Source: Phycomyces nitens (taxonomy: Eukaryota; Mucoromycota; Mucoromycetes; Mucorales; Phycomycetaceae). From it: a stretch of 64,000 nucleotides of DNA. A program made the position numbers and the translations under genes. The notes beneath the pieces are model-generated. The model saw nothing but the letters and a program-made list of their open reading frames with translations, did not search any database and was not told the DNA's origin. How positions within the stretch are numbered: position 1 is the first letter of the stretch; every line of letters starts with the position of its first letter. This document shows positions 21,001 through 31,554 of this stretch, piece by piece. Where the stretch lies: assembly GCA_022702545.1 (NCBI GenBank), contig JAHRBC010000002.1, positions 1,116,001-1,180,000 of the forward strand, given 5' to 3'.

Positions 21001-21095
21001 GTATCCTTTCACCAATTGCAATCGGCAATCAAGCTTCTGGTCGTGGCGCAGCCAAAGTTCTTGTCATTCCCTTGCCTAGAAAGCTTTATGCTTAG
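18029..21095 (+). CDS. CACTA/EnSpm transposase, tnp2 type
   Basis: Four exons with GT-AG introns join in frame: 18029-18176, 18234-18302, 18363-18533 and 18613-21095, giving 956 aa with no damage. The N-terminus has a Cys cluster (CRCSKCICN followed by TAKRHA). An acidic stretch (about residues 95-130) precedes the core. The core shows Cys pairs (ACSDCHTLY, CHKCNRHFF), LNIDWFQPFDG, a VDPMHNLFLGTAKRM block and a YGYWLFSFERYNGLVKG block, the signature run of Tnp2/Transposase_21 proteins in fungi. It would bind CACTA ends and cut both strands. It is convergent with an accessory gene 121 bp away. The element ends were not located. Assignment rests on motif recognition. Confidence 0.88.
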
Positions 21096-21216
21096 ACTTC
21101 TTTTTCTTTTTTCTATTATTATTATTATCTTTCACTATCTTATATAAAACATACAATACTTGTGTATTCAAAACAATATTAATGAAAGTATAGGAATGAG
21201 AGATGCAAGTAATTAT

Positions 21217-22388
21217 TTATTCACGTTTTGTCCACGCGGGCATTTTGGCTACTAAGCCACGAGGAATTGCTTTTGATACAACTACGTGATGGCGAGCCTT
21301 CAGCTGGCCTGCTCTCTTTCCCAAATCACTTATTGCAAGAGTATCGAGAAAGTCAAAGAACTCATTCAACTATCCAAATATTTTCTTTGTTAAACATATA
21401 ATAAAAGTGGAAATATATGTTATAGCTACCTCATCACTTCGCCAGCTTGGGCGAAGCACTGTTACAGTTGTGTCTGTATCACTTTCGTCATCAGACATGA
21501 CATCTCTATAAAAGACGCCACTGTAGTCTCTCCCAAACTTTTCGATGGAGGCGGCCTTGTGTTTGGCAAATGTTCTCTTCCGTCTCTTGAAGAGCTAAAA
21601 AATATAATGATAAATATATTTATGTTTCTCTTATTTTTTATAGAGCCACCTACGTCTGTCTTGCGATTGCCTCTTCTGTTTGCCTCTTTTTTTGCTAGTT
21701 TGCCTTCCAACGAGAGCTTGCTGTTAGCCATGCAGTTGTAATAGTTGTTAACTATCATACCACATAGTTCTTTTGTTGGAACAAAAGCAGACTCACTCTG
21801 GCCATGCAGATACACCAACAAGTCATCTGCCACACCCTTGTTGACCTCATCAGACAACCCAAGTCATCTTTGCGTCATTCTCACTTATTTTTTGGGGATC
21901 ATCAGTGTTGAGATTCATGTTTCTGAGGCGATCACGAATGAGTTTCTAGTTTATATTGATTAATAATGATTCAAGCAGTGTTTACTTTTAATATTTACCA
22001 AGATCTTTGGGTTTCTGCTGTTGCCAACAACATCTCGCAGTTGGATCTCAAAATGACCACTCTGGATAGCCTGTGGACTGGCCAACTGAGGAGCTTCTTG
22101 TCTCTTCATTGCATCGAAGACAAGACCATCCACAGAAGTCATCATCTTGCTTCCACTATCCTTGAGTGTGCCAACATCATTGCACATGGTTGTCATTTTT
22201 TTATCCAAGGTGGACAAGAGGTTGACTATGTTATCAAATTCCTCTCTGGAAACTCCAACAACATCTTGTCTAGGAGCAAGAGAAGGACGAACAGGTCCTA
22301 CACGGCCATTGGTGACAGTATTGATCAATGGTCTGGACATTGATCCATTTGCAGATGCATTTCTGGTGGTATTGATTCTTGGTGCCAT
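21217..22388 (-). pseudogene. CACTA accessory gene with one frameshift
   Basis: A convergent partner of the transposase. Exons on the minus strand: 22388-21999, 21945-21650, 21594-21430 and 21369-21217, all with GT-AG junctions. The summed length is 1,004 nt, one short of a multiple of three. The frame breaks at about 21857, where TGGGTTGTCTGATGAG would read W-V-x-S-D-E if one base were added. The product would be about 334 aa: a Ser/Arg-rich N-terminus, a hydrophobic-heptad stretch (NIVNLLSTLDKKMTTMCNDV), a basic RRKRTFAKHK block and a C-terminal WTKRE. CACTA elements commonly carry a second DNA-binding protein gene, and this fits by position. No named domain recognised. Confidence 0.65.
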
Positions 22389-23946
22389 TTTCTTAATTAT
22401 TCAATAAATAAATCAGCATATATAATGTATTTTGATAGCCCATTATGAACTTACATGATAAAGAAGATGATGGTTAGCTTTATTGAAAGAGTAAAGAAGT
22501 ATATATAGATATTAATAAGAATATAAGAGACTCTATTATACGTTGTCTATAAATCATGACGGAGTCAAATTCCTATTAATATATAGACCAAAACCTTTTT
22601 CTTGGACACTTTCAATGTATAATTAACATGACTCTCCGATTTCAAAGCAAGAGAGAATGACTATGCGTATTTCAGGGGGCATAGATATTTTAATAATTAT
22701 TTTTATTTTCTATTCTTTTATTCCTTTTCTGCTCTTTAACACTATGTAAGTATATCACCTAAAATTCTCACATCTTACATTATATACACATAGGGTACCA
22801 AACATCAGATTTCTTTTATACAAAAGGTAATTACTATCAATCATATTCTTTACACGGTCATGTCTCTTATCATAATATTTTCAAATAGCTGCGACTTGCC
22901 ATGATATCATTTTATAATCCATGTTTATCAAAAAAGTTATTATTGCACCCATGTATGTATTTCTTCCTTTCTTTACTTTCTCATTTATAAAAAAGACATT
23001 GCTCTAACATGATTGCAGTTTACATTGTATACTCTTAGTAAACCAAATATCCATTTATTCAACTGCCAAAGGTATGTATTTTGAACTATTTCTCTTGTTA
23101 AAAATATTTTTCTAATATTAATTATAGTATATCCATGCCCAAATGTATCTATTATTACAAGCATATGAATATATATTGGCTTGTTTATATCAGTATACTC
23201 TTGTTTCTTTCATTTAATGAAATACCCGATTGCCAAGTAAGTACCTTGCCTTTCAACTCTATCAAATGCTATAACAAAATTCTAAAATGCGCTCTTTTAC
23301 TCAATTGCTAGACTATAAAACTTGGTCAGGTAAATATAATCGGAATCCATGTTCTTCAGGTAGGAAATAAAATATGGTCTGCAAGAACCATTAGACGTAT
23401 TATTAGAATAAGACCATGTAGTCCAGATCAAGAGATTATATTACTGCTAGTGCTTTTACAAATAAAAATATTATAATAAAATATACAAAATTATTATATC
23501 CTACCAAAACAAAATCAATATCAAATGTGTTTTTTTTAAAAATCCGATCAATACCAGGTGTTGTTGAAGCAATTGATCCAATAAAATGAATCAATAGGCA
23601 GCCGAAACCACCTAGAATTGAGAAAATAACAGCCCTCTTGAATCCAGGTGGTTTATAAATGGGTTTTTTAGTAGTCTATATTTGTAATTTTACAGATACT
23701 TGGCTTTCAATTAAGGTTCGCACACAGATAATATACCTAAGCTCCCTTTCATAATGACAAAGTAATCAATACCATTTGGGCAAAAATCCAATATTATGTC
23801 AGCTAGGTATTCTATAATATTATGCTGTCAAGCATTATTATGTTACATAATATCCCAATAACCAACACCTGTTATTTCCATGATTTGCATATATTTTTCC
23901 AGTGTTCCTTGCCAATTATACAAAGATCAATACCTAAAAGTGTTCA

Positions 23947-24119
23947 ACTATAATAATAACAAAGTGAATTTCAGATGTTCAATCTGCTCACTTGATAGCA
24001 GAGGTTCAGTTATGATCTCTACTCAGACTTTGAGAAGACATGCGAGGATGATATCATCAAAAATTCCCAACTTAGAAAAGTATCTATATGTGTTTAACTG
24101 CACCAATAGATACAAATAG
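23947..24119 (+). pseudogene. Remnant of a CACTA transposase first exon
   Basis: The frame encodes FRCSICSLDSRGSVMIS, then TLRRHAR. This lines up with the first exon of the intact transposase (ECRCSKCICNPAGYMIT, then TAKRHAQ), sharing RCS-C, G--MI and T--RHA in the same spacing. No transposase core follows, so this is a fragment of a second, older CACTA copy. Confidence 0.5.
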
Positions 24120-24192
24120 CTTCTTTAAGAAAATATATTTTATCAGCCGCCATTTCTCAGGGTCAAACCAACATTTATCACAAAGTATAGTG

Positions 24193-24785
24193 AATTCGGA
24201 CTTAGATATCAACTTTTTTACGCACTTTTCAAAAGCCTAAGACTTTTGCAAAAATAAATATATCAAAAATCTGAGCCGCGCACTAGAAAGCCATAGCATT
24301 GATTAATGTATCCCACGGCTTCATTTTTAATTAAATGGCGTTAAAGAAAAGCCTTAGTGTTTTAAAGATATACTGGTAAGCGACAATTACATAGCGGAGA
24401 TCATAATTTTCATGAAATTGAAACAGGCTGAAGGGCTATTGTCGGAAATTTAAAAAAAATATGAGGAAAAATGCAGGTCACGTGCTTGTGACTTCGTATT
24501 TTTGTACCTGATCAACCGTAAGGTAGTCAAAAAAAGGTTAAATATGTATAAATTATATAATACATTTGGACTTTGATATCAGCATTTTTACGTACTTTTC
24601 AAAAGCCTAAGACTTTTGAAAAAATGAAGTTACAAAAAATCTGAGCCGCGCGTTAGATAGCCATTGTACTTTTTAATGTATCCCATGGCTTTGTTTTTAA
24701 TTAAAAAGCTTTAACAAAAAGTCTTAGTGTTTTAAAGATTCGCTAGTAAGAGACGGTTACATAGCGGAGATAATAATTATATTTT
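24193..24785 (+). repeat. Diverged direct repeat, two copies of about 220-230 bp
   Basis: Copies at about 24193-24425 and 24567-24785 share cttttcaaaagcctaagact, aaaatctgagccgcgc, a variant of aatgtatcccacggctt, ccttagtgttttaaagat and acatagcggagat in order. Start-to-start spacing is about 374 bp. Unknown origin; possibly ends or subterminal parts of a decayed transposon. Confidence 0.75.
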
Positions 24786-25284
24786 GCAGTATGTCGGATG
24801 TTAAATATCATTATTTTTTACCTGCGGAGTTTTATCAAACGAAATTGAAACAAATTCGACAAAAGTCAATAGTTAAAGCTAAATGCACCATATTTTTTTT
24901 TTTTATTTTTCTTTTTCTTCTACTGCTGGTTATTTTTATGCTTGGTTAGTATCTTTTTAAAAAAATATTATTTACTCTTAATAACATTACTTTTTGTTAT
25001 AGGCATATGTACTCAACTATTCCAAGGTAAAGTAATATCTGTATGTATGTTTGTCTATATTTATTAACCATCATCTCATATCATATAGTAGAGAAGGGAA
25101 TATCTTATGAAAATTTATAATTTCTATATTTGTACAACAAATTTAAACTCACAAGAACATTTAATATCTCTGATAAGTCATAGAATTACGAAATTTTCAT
25201 AAAATTAATGTGTAGGTAGCTAATAGGCATTCAGTAAAGAATGAATGTAGAGATCTCTTTCTTTTCATTTAACAACTTTCAAAG

Positions 25285-26719
25285 ATGAGATTACACAATC
25301 GTGCATTAATTGCTTATGTTCTCACTCTTGGCCAGACAACTCTCCATCAAAGAAAAAAGAGAGTCGTATACAAGCATCTTGACATTAAGTCTCTTACTGA
25401 TGCTAAATGCAAACTTGAGTTTTGCTTTACTTTCACAGAAGTAATATTACTAGCCTTTCATTTTATTCTAACAAGTACTAACAACAGTTTTTCTCTTTCC
25501 AAACTAGATTGAGAGAATGTGCATCGCAATGAACTTGACAAAGACGATGAGTTTCAAGTGTGAGAATGGGTACGATTTGCACGTACCAAGAGAGTATGCT
25601 TTTGCTTTGGTACTCTACTGGTACGCTTTCCCACAGCGGTATCTCTCAATGGAAGATATGTGGGGAATGAATGCAAGAAGCTTGGGTTCTATTGTGAGCC
25701 AGTTCTCACGCATTCTACTGAACAAGTTCAAGCATGGGCTAGAGTTTGATACTCGTCAATTCTCGCCTGAGAACTGTGAAAGGTTTGCCCAGGCAATCTA
25801 CCAAAAAAGTAAAACTATTATTTACTACTTCTACTTTATAATAATTACATAATTTATTTGCTAATCTTATATAAACTCTTATAGCAAATGCCTTTCCCAA
25901 TATCATTGACTTTGTGGATGGCACAATGCAGAAAGTTTCCTGGCCAACAAGAAATGATGAGCAAAGATGTATCTACAATGGGTGGAAGGTAATGTGCTTA
26001 TATACATATAACCATATTCTATTGAGCGATTTATATGCTTACTTAATATTATCTTTCTTAAATAGCATTCCCATTGTGTTAAATATCAGGCAATTTCTAC
26101 ACCTGATGGCATCACAAGTAGTCTCATTGGGCCATTTATTGGATCTACCTATGATACTAAGATTTTTGACAAGTCCAAGACATTGGACAGGTTGATCTTG
26201 CACCTTGATCTCCTTAATTCCAAAAGTAATCCTGGTTTTTCTTTTGCTATTTATGGGGATCAAGCCTACAAGAAATCTATGCATTTATACAGGCCATATA
26301 CAGCTTATGAGATTGACAATGATCATAAGTTATATTTCAATTATAATATAGATTTTCTTTTCTAACACTTTTTTGTATACTTAGCTGTAAAAGTGGATAT
26401 CAACAGAAAGATGGCACGTGCAAGAGTACAGGTAGAGATGGAGTTTGGTAAGATAAGCCAATACTTCAAATACTGTAAGTACAGATATGCGATGAAGGTT
26501 AGAGGACATGCCAAACCTGGGATGGTATACATCCTTTGTACTCTATTCAAGAACTTCCATACATGTATAAATGGTTCTGCAACGACGCAAATGTTTGGCC
26601 TCCAGCCTCCAGACATTGAGGAGTACATCACTGGGTTGATGCGGGAGCAAGACGCTGCAGACACCTTTGATAGCATCAAGACTATCCTAGACAACTTGTC
26701 TAACATCGTTGAGGCTTAA
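25285..26719 (+). CDS. PIF/Harbinger-type transposase (DDE_Tnp_4)
   Basis: A DDE transposase resembling HARBI1/PIF nucleases. Exons 25285-25440, 25508-25808, 25885-25988 and 26066 to about 26328 join in frame. The last coding part is about 26385-26719. Catalytic regions: first Asp in FVDGTMQ, with YNGWK-HSHCVKYQA and TPDGI downstream; second Asp in YGDQAY; the Glu in VEMEFGKI. The final intron (GT 26329 to AG 26384) leaves the frame off by one base, so either another junction is used or the gene has a small lesion. Total near 330-340 aa, normal for the family. The Myb-like partner protein and the terminal repeats were not found. Confidence 0.8.
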
Positions 26720-27348
26720 ATGCATATGACTAATAAAAATATTATTTATCAGAAAATTTATTCTTCTCTTATATGTAAACAAATATTTTTATTTTATTTC
26801 TTTAGTATTTCTAATATTTGTTTATGTGTTGAAGATAGTTCTTCACACTATAAAAGTCTAAGGGTATTATGTAGATAAAGCTTATAAAACAAGCTACTTA
26901 ATTGTATAGTTTTACTATGCTTTTGGTAATATATAATTGTGATCTGTAGTAGACTAAAAAGATATGGGGGTGAACTGAATCATCCTACCTACTGGTGTAC
27001 AAGAATCCAATGTAGAATATTTAAATGCCCTCAAACAGCACAAAACTTAAATATAAATTGTAGCCACAATATATTTCTAGTCGATCTACCCTTTTTTGCA
27101 TTGTATTTTATAATACACAGACAGTTTGTGTCAGGGGAGATTGACCACTTACAAACAACCAGTTTTATCTTTCATTATATTTTATAGTGGGTTTTATAGT
27201 ATGTTTTAACAGTCCATCAAGGATGATTGTAGACTATTGCAAGCTAATTGTAGTTATTTTATGCAAACAAGCCTCCCTGGTTTGTTATTTTTTTGGAGCA
27301 ATAGATTCTGAAAAATTTTATTTTTCGTTTTATTTGATAAAAAAATAT
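26720..27348. other. Intergenic, nothing recognised
   Basis: AT-rich spacer between the Harbinger gene and the DIRS element; only short frames and no repeat or RNA signal that I can support. Confidence 0.4.
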
Positions 27349-27405
27349 ATTGTGTGTTTTTTGTAACACAATGGTTGTTGCCTCCTCCTCTCCAACTCCT
27401 TCAGA

Positions 27406-27482
27406 TGTGGTATTGGCTCTCCGAGCCGCGCTTTTATTTATTGTTGATTTTTGTTATACCCTACTCTTTACATCTTTCCAAG
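27406..27482 (+). repeat. DIRS left inverted terminal repeat
   Basis: 77 bp beginning tgtggtattggctctccgag and ending in ctttccaag; reverse complement of 31440-31516. Confidence 0.9.
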
Positions 27483-27617
27483 CCGCGCAACGTGGACAAC
27501 TTTAAATGAATGTCAATGCCCTTACCAGCGAACAGATTATGGAACTCCTTGAGCTTGCCCATAAGCTCAAGAGATTGATTCGCAGTCTATGACCTCCCAA
27601 AAGAGATCCTGGAAGAA

Positions 27618-28331
27618 ATGGACAACACTCCCCGTAAAGGGCTCAATGCTAATGTCCTCAGACTCACGAAAGACTCCCTCACATACGAAGGAGGAAGCTG
27701 GACAAAAGGAGGAACAATTAACAAGATCTTCACTCCACAACTTAAAAAGTTGCACGTGGATGCCCTTACCATCGTACAGGGCCAATACAAGGATGCAGAC
27801 AAACTTCGAACAACAGCCAGCCTCGCAATAGAAATCTATGATGACATTAAAGTCATGGTCAACAGAAATGACAGTTCTGAAGAAATGCTCAGGAACGTCC
27901 TTGAAAAAACACGACGCTTGGCAATCTTTGGGTATGTTACAGCAAAGAACGCAGACGAAGACACCAAAGAGCTTGTCATGCAATCCCTCAATCTCCCATC
28001 AAAAGTCAAGTATCTCGAGAATGAAGATGATGAAGGGGACCGAGAATTGGTGTTCTCTTCCGACATGGTCGAAAAGATCCACCAATATGAGTATGAGGAG
28101 TCTGTCCTCAAAGCAGCTACTCAACCTCGCTCAGGCAACAACAATGGCTTTCAGCGCGGAGGATATAACAAACGTGGCCAGGGTTTTCACCGGGGTCAGG
28201 GTTTCCACAACGGGCGGAAACAAAGCTTCAACGGCCAACACAGGGGCGGACACCAAACCAACTCTTCAAGCCCAGGTACCAGCCAAGGCCAGTACCAGCA
28301 GCCAACTCAACAACCACAATCACACCAGTGA
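27618..28331 (+). CDS. DIRS ORF1 (gag-like)
   Basis: 237 aa from ATG 27618. The first 170 residues are predicted helical with no named domain. The C-terminus (about 178-237) is Gly/Arg/Gln/Asn-rich (RGGYNKRGQGFHRGQGF), as in other DIRS Gag-like RNA-binding proteins. A short upstream frame (ATG 27506 to TGA) encodes NALTSEQIMELLELAHKLK in a different frame. It may be the true start separated by a frameshift near 27575. The stop at 28329-28331 overlaps the start of the pol frame. Confidence 0.7.
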   Translation: MDNTPRKGLNANVLRLTKDSLTYEGGSWTKGGTINKIFTPQLKKLHVDALTIVQGQYKDADKLRTTASLAIEIYDDIKVMVNRNDSSEEMLRNVLEKTRRLAIFGYVTAKNADEDTKELVMQSLNLPSKVKYLENEDDEGDRELVFSSDMVEKIHQYEYEESVLKAATQPRSGNNNGFQRGGYNKRGQGFHRGQGFHNGRKQSFNGQHRGGHQTNSSSPGTSQGQYQQPTQQPQSHQ

Positions 28332-30250
28332 TTGTACCGGTCCACCAGGACCACTACTCGGTGCCTTTGGATGGGATTCCACCAGGGGGTCGTTTAGGGC
28401 ACTTTGTCCAGGCATGGGACAGACAGACAAACCACCAATGGCCAAAGAGGGTGGTCAAGGAGGGTTTCCGGATCCAATGGACGAGGACTCCACGTCCGTG
28501 GAAGAACAGACCTTTCAACCTGTCAGAAAGCAACCAAGGGGAGGTAGACGCCGCCGTCGCCAAGTTTATCCAAGCGGGCGTTGTCGAATATTCCCCAGAA
28601 CAAAGCCACGAGTTCTTATCAAACATGTTCATTGTGCATGAAGCAGACAAGAAAAGGCCAATTCTAGACTGCAAAGGAATAAATCAATACGTACAGTGCG
28701 AGCACTTCAAGATGGAGGGTGTTCCCGCATTGGGAGAGATGATTCTCCTGGACAACTTACTTACAAAGATCAACCTGAAGGATGCCTACGTGGTAGTGCC
28801 TATTCACCAGGAGTCTCGCAGGCTTCTTACCTTCCAACACAAGGGTACCGTATATCAGTACCGTTCCTTGCCTTTTGGCCTCAGTGTGGCTCCGCGTGTC
28901 TTCTCGAAGCTCATGAGATATGCATTAGAACCACTGAGACAGAAAGGGGTTTGCCTAGTCTACTACCTAGACGACATATGCTTGTTGGGGAGAGACAAGA
29001 CCGAGATCGAATCACATACAAAACAAGTCATTCATCAACTGACGTCGTTGAGATTCATCATAAACTGGAAGAAGAGCATTCTGACACCCTTGACCAAGCA
29101 AGACTTTTTGGGGTTCACATTCAACACAAGGCAAATGATGTTAACAGTGCCCAAAGTGAAATTGAGCAAGCTCAAGTCCCGCCTCCAACAGGCCACAGCC
29201 CAAACAAGGTCCTGTCGGTGGATTGCTTCTCTTTTGGGGAAGATCACACCTATGATTCCAGCGATTGGGGATGCACTGCTCAAGATCAGATATTTGCAAA
29301 GGGATTTGGCGAGAGCACTGCGGACAAGTTCAGCACGATGGGAAGCGCCATGCAAGATGTCGAATGAGGCAAAGGAGGAGGTTCGATGGTGGCATACACT
29401 GGCCGAAACCAAGAATGGGTTGCCCATACACCAACCACCAGCTCCACCACCAAGTGTCACAGTGTATGTAGATGCCTCGGATACGGGGTGGGGGGTGACC
29501 TCAGAACAGATAGAGACATCAGGGTTCTGGCGACCTCAGGAAAAAGATCTATCCATAAATGTCCGCGAACTTATGACTATTCTCTTTGCGGTCAAGCTCC
29601 ATGCTTCAAGAAACAGAAACTCGACAATCCAGATATTCTCAGACAACATAACAGCCATAAAATATTCCTCGAAATCGGGGGGTACGGCATCCGCAATTCT
29701 TCAAGGCATTGCGTTAGAGATAAGAGAGATAACTTGCAAATTTCAAATCAATCTCAGGGTAAACCATATTGCTGGGGTGAAAAATGTGCAAGCGGACACA
29801 TTGAGCAGACAGAGGTGACCGGTTCACGAGTGGAAGCTTCCACGGAGATTCTTCAACGACATAACCACCAGATGGGGACGAATGAAGATAGATGCGTTTG
29901 CTGCCCGGCACAACAACAGAGTACCAGTGTATTGGAGTTGGAAACCGGATCCACAGGCGGCAGCTCACGATGCATTCAAACAAGTCTGGCCAAAAACAGG
30001 GCTGTATCTGCACCCTCCTTGGAAGTTGGTGCCGCAGGTAATTCAAAAGTTGTGCAAGGACAAGGTAAGATCTGCGGTTTTGGTGACACCAGACTGGCCC
30101 ACACAGTACTGGTGGCCCATGGTGATGAAGCAAGCAACGGAAAAGCCATGGAGAATGGCAATCAACAAACGCCTTACATTGACCGCATGGAAGTTATCCG
30201 CCTCGCCCGAGAAAGACAAGGCCTCTCCACCCAGACAACATCATTCTTGA
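28328..30250 (+). pseudogene. DIRS ORF2: reverse transcriptase-RNase H plus C-terminal domain, one nonsense codon
   Basis: The frame opens at the ORF1 stop and has no early ATG, so translation by -1 recoding from ORF1 is likely. RT motifs: RPILDCKGINQYV, LTKINLKDAYVVVPIH, YRSLPFGLSVAPRVF and catalytic VYYLDDICLL. RNase H: VYVDASDTGWGV, INVRELMTI and IFSDNITAIKY. An in-frame TGA at 29816-29818, after TLSRQR, breaks the protein. The same frame then continues to 30250 with FAARHNNRVPVYWSWKPDP and WPTQYWWPM, the block that normally follows RNase H in DIRS Pol. CGA to TGA would explain the stop. Confidence 0.9.
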
Positions 30251-31338
30251 AGCGAGCAACAAGAGACAATACAAACAAAAGGTATGATTGTGAGTGGCGT
30301 AGATGGGTGCGTTGGTGTGGGGATCAAGTTCCACCAGTGGACCCATGTCAGTATGATATCAATGCTATGGTCAATTTCTTGGTGGCCCATCAGAGGTTTT
30401 CTTCCCAGTATCTGAACCTGATGAGATCGGCAGTTGCTTCTGTGTTTTGAGTGTTGTGGCCAAACGAACAAAATCTGGCAATGCAAGAGCCAATTTCGGC
30501 ATTTTTTATGGCAAAACGTAAGTCAGAGGTAAACCCACCAGCTTGCAACCAAGATGAAATATGGCTGCTGCAACCAGTCCTACAACTCTTGGATTCTTGG
30601 GGACCCACGGAGGACTTGTCTCTGGTACAACTACAACAAAAGACAGTCATGCTACTTTGTCTTGCGACGATGTGGCGTCCTCGATCAGACATCGGTCGTT
30701 TACAGTATCAGGATGTGACATGGATATATGTCAAGTCCAAGGTAACAAGGGTAAAACTGCTAGCGCGAGAACCCAAGGAAGCCCAATGGAAGCAGTCAAA
30801 GCTGGGGATAATCCAAGAGAAGAACTTGTGTCTGGTGATGACTTTGAAGATGTTCGTAGACAAAACTAAGGACTATCGGTTCCTTTTGCCAAAAGACCAC
30901 ACCTTGTTCCTCACGTACCTCGATGCGGAAAGACCGTCAAGTTCAGTAAGACCAGCCACAATTGCCAACATCGTCAAGAATATTCTGAAACAATCAAATA
31001 TCAACACGACCATCTTCAATTCACATTCAACAAGAGCAGCAGCAAGTACAGCAGCAGTACAAGGTGGCATGGATATAGTCTCGGTGAAACACCATGCAAA
31101 CTGGTCTCTTACAAGTAACACCTTTGAAAGATATTATTACAAGCCGAATTCACAATATGAACAAGCTGCAGAGATGGTAAACAGGATTTTTTCCGTGGAT
31201 ACGACAAAGGATACCACATCTGAAGGAGTTGGAGAGGAGGAGGCAACAACCATTGTGTTACAAAGAACACACAATGGAGACGTTGCCGACGACTCGACAA
31301 CGACTGAGGATGTGGTAGCTGCCCGCCCATGGTATTGA
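30187..31338 (+). pseudogene. DIRS ORF3: tyrosine recombinase, one nonsense codon
   Basis: A phage-integrase-like recombinase that inserts the circular DNA intermediate. From ATG 30187 it overlaps the end of ORF2 by 64 nt in the next frame. The N-terminal SAM-like helical domain (RYDCEWRRWVRWC) is followed by an in-frame TGA at 30448-30450 (after VASVF). The catalytic domain then continues unbroken. Catalytic residues appear as Arg in MWRPRSDIGRL, His-x-x-Arg in SHSTRAAAS, His in HHANWS and Tyr in FERYYYKP. About 383 codons in all. The open stretch upstream of 30187 in this frame overlaps ORF2 and is not part of the protein. Confidence 0.88.
31212..31318 (-). repeat. DIRS internal complementary region
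   Basis: Its reverse complement reads from right-end sequence (taccacatcctcagtcgttg) through ctccatt-gtgtgtt into left-end sequence (gtaacacaatggttgttgcc). It thus records the junction formed when the two ends are joined, and serves as template for completing them. A few mismatches to both ends indicate age or a different source copy. It lies inside the 3' end of the recombinase ORF. Confidence 0.88.
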
Positions 31339-31439
31339 AGGTTGTTTTAAATCCATAGTAATTTAATTATCTGTATTAGTCATTCGACTAAAGTTCCCTG
31401 CCCTTTACCACAGAAAAAAGAATATAGTATATAGCACTT

Positions 31440-31516
31440 CTTGGAAAGATGTAAAGAGTAGGGTATAACAAAAATCAACAATAAATAAAAGCGCGGCTCG
31501 GAGAGCCAATACCACA
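31440..31516 (-). repeat. DIRS right inverted terminal repeat
   Basis: 77 bp, the reverse complement of 27406-27482; followed by about 38 bp of right-end sequence matched by the internal complementary region. Confidence 0.9.
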
Positions 31517-31554
31517 TCCTCAGTCGTTGTCGAGTTGTCGGCAACATCTCCATT

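Larger units (their letters stand above)
22389..25284. other. AT-rich interval with decayed repeats
   Basis: Mostly featureless AT-rich DNA. Two items stand out and are listed separately: a remnant similar to tnp2 exon 1 near 23.95 kb and a diverged direct repeat at 24.19-24.79 kb. A 51-codon ATG frame at 24791-24946 would encode a short protein with a Phe/Leu-rich membrane segment, but it runs over a poly(T) tract and is not supported otherwise. Confidence 0.5.
27349..31554 (+). mobile_element. Complete DIRS-type tyrosine-recombinase retrotransposon
   Basis: A 4.2-kb element bounded by inverted terminal repeats (27406-27482 against 31440-31516, near-identical in reverse complement). It carries gag-like, RT/RNase H and tyrosine recombinase ORFs. 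An internal complementary region (31212-31318) is the reverse complement of the left end (27349-27415) joined to the right end (31505-31554). This layout is diagnostic of DIRS elements, which replicate through a circle and integrate by a recombinase without target duplication. The pol region has a TGA and the recombinase has a TGA, so the copy is inactive. Confidence 0.93.

Noticed and set aside
27838..28641. 267-aa frame across the DIRS ORF1-ORF2 junction
   Set aside because: Overlaps both real ORFs in the third frame; translation is low-complexity and lacks RT motifs.
29386..30186. Long frame upstream of the DIRS recombinase start
   Set aside because: It overlaps RNase H and the post-RNase H block in another frame and has no recognisable protein features.
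29816..30450. TGA read as a sense codon (recoding or altered code)
   Set aside because: TGA serves as the natural stop of LINE ORF1, gypsy pol and the PPxY protein in the same window; the internal TGAs are better explained as mutations.
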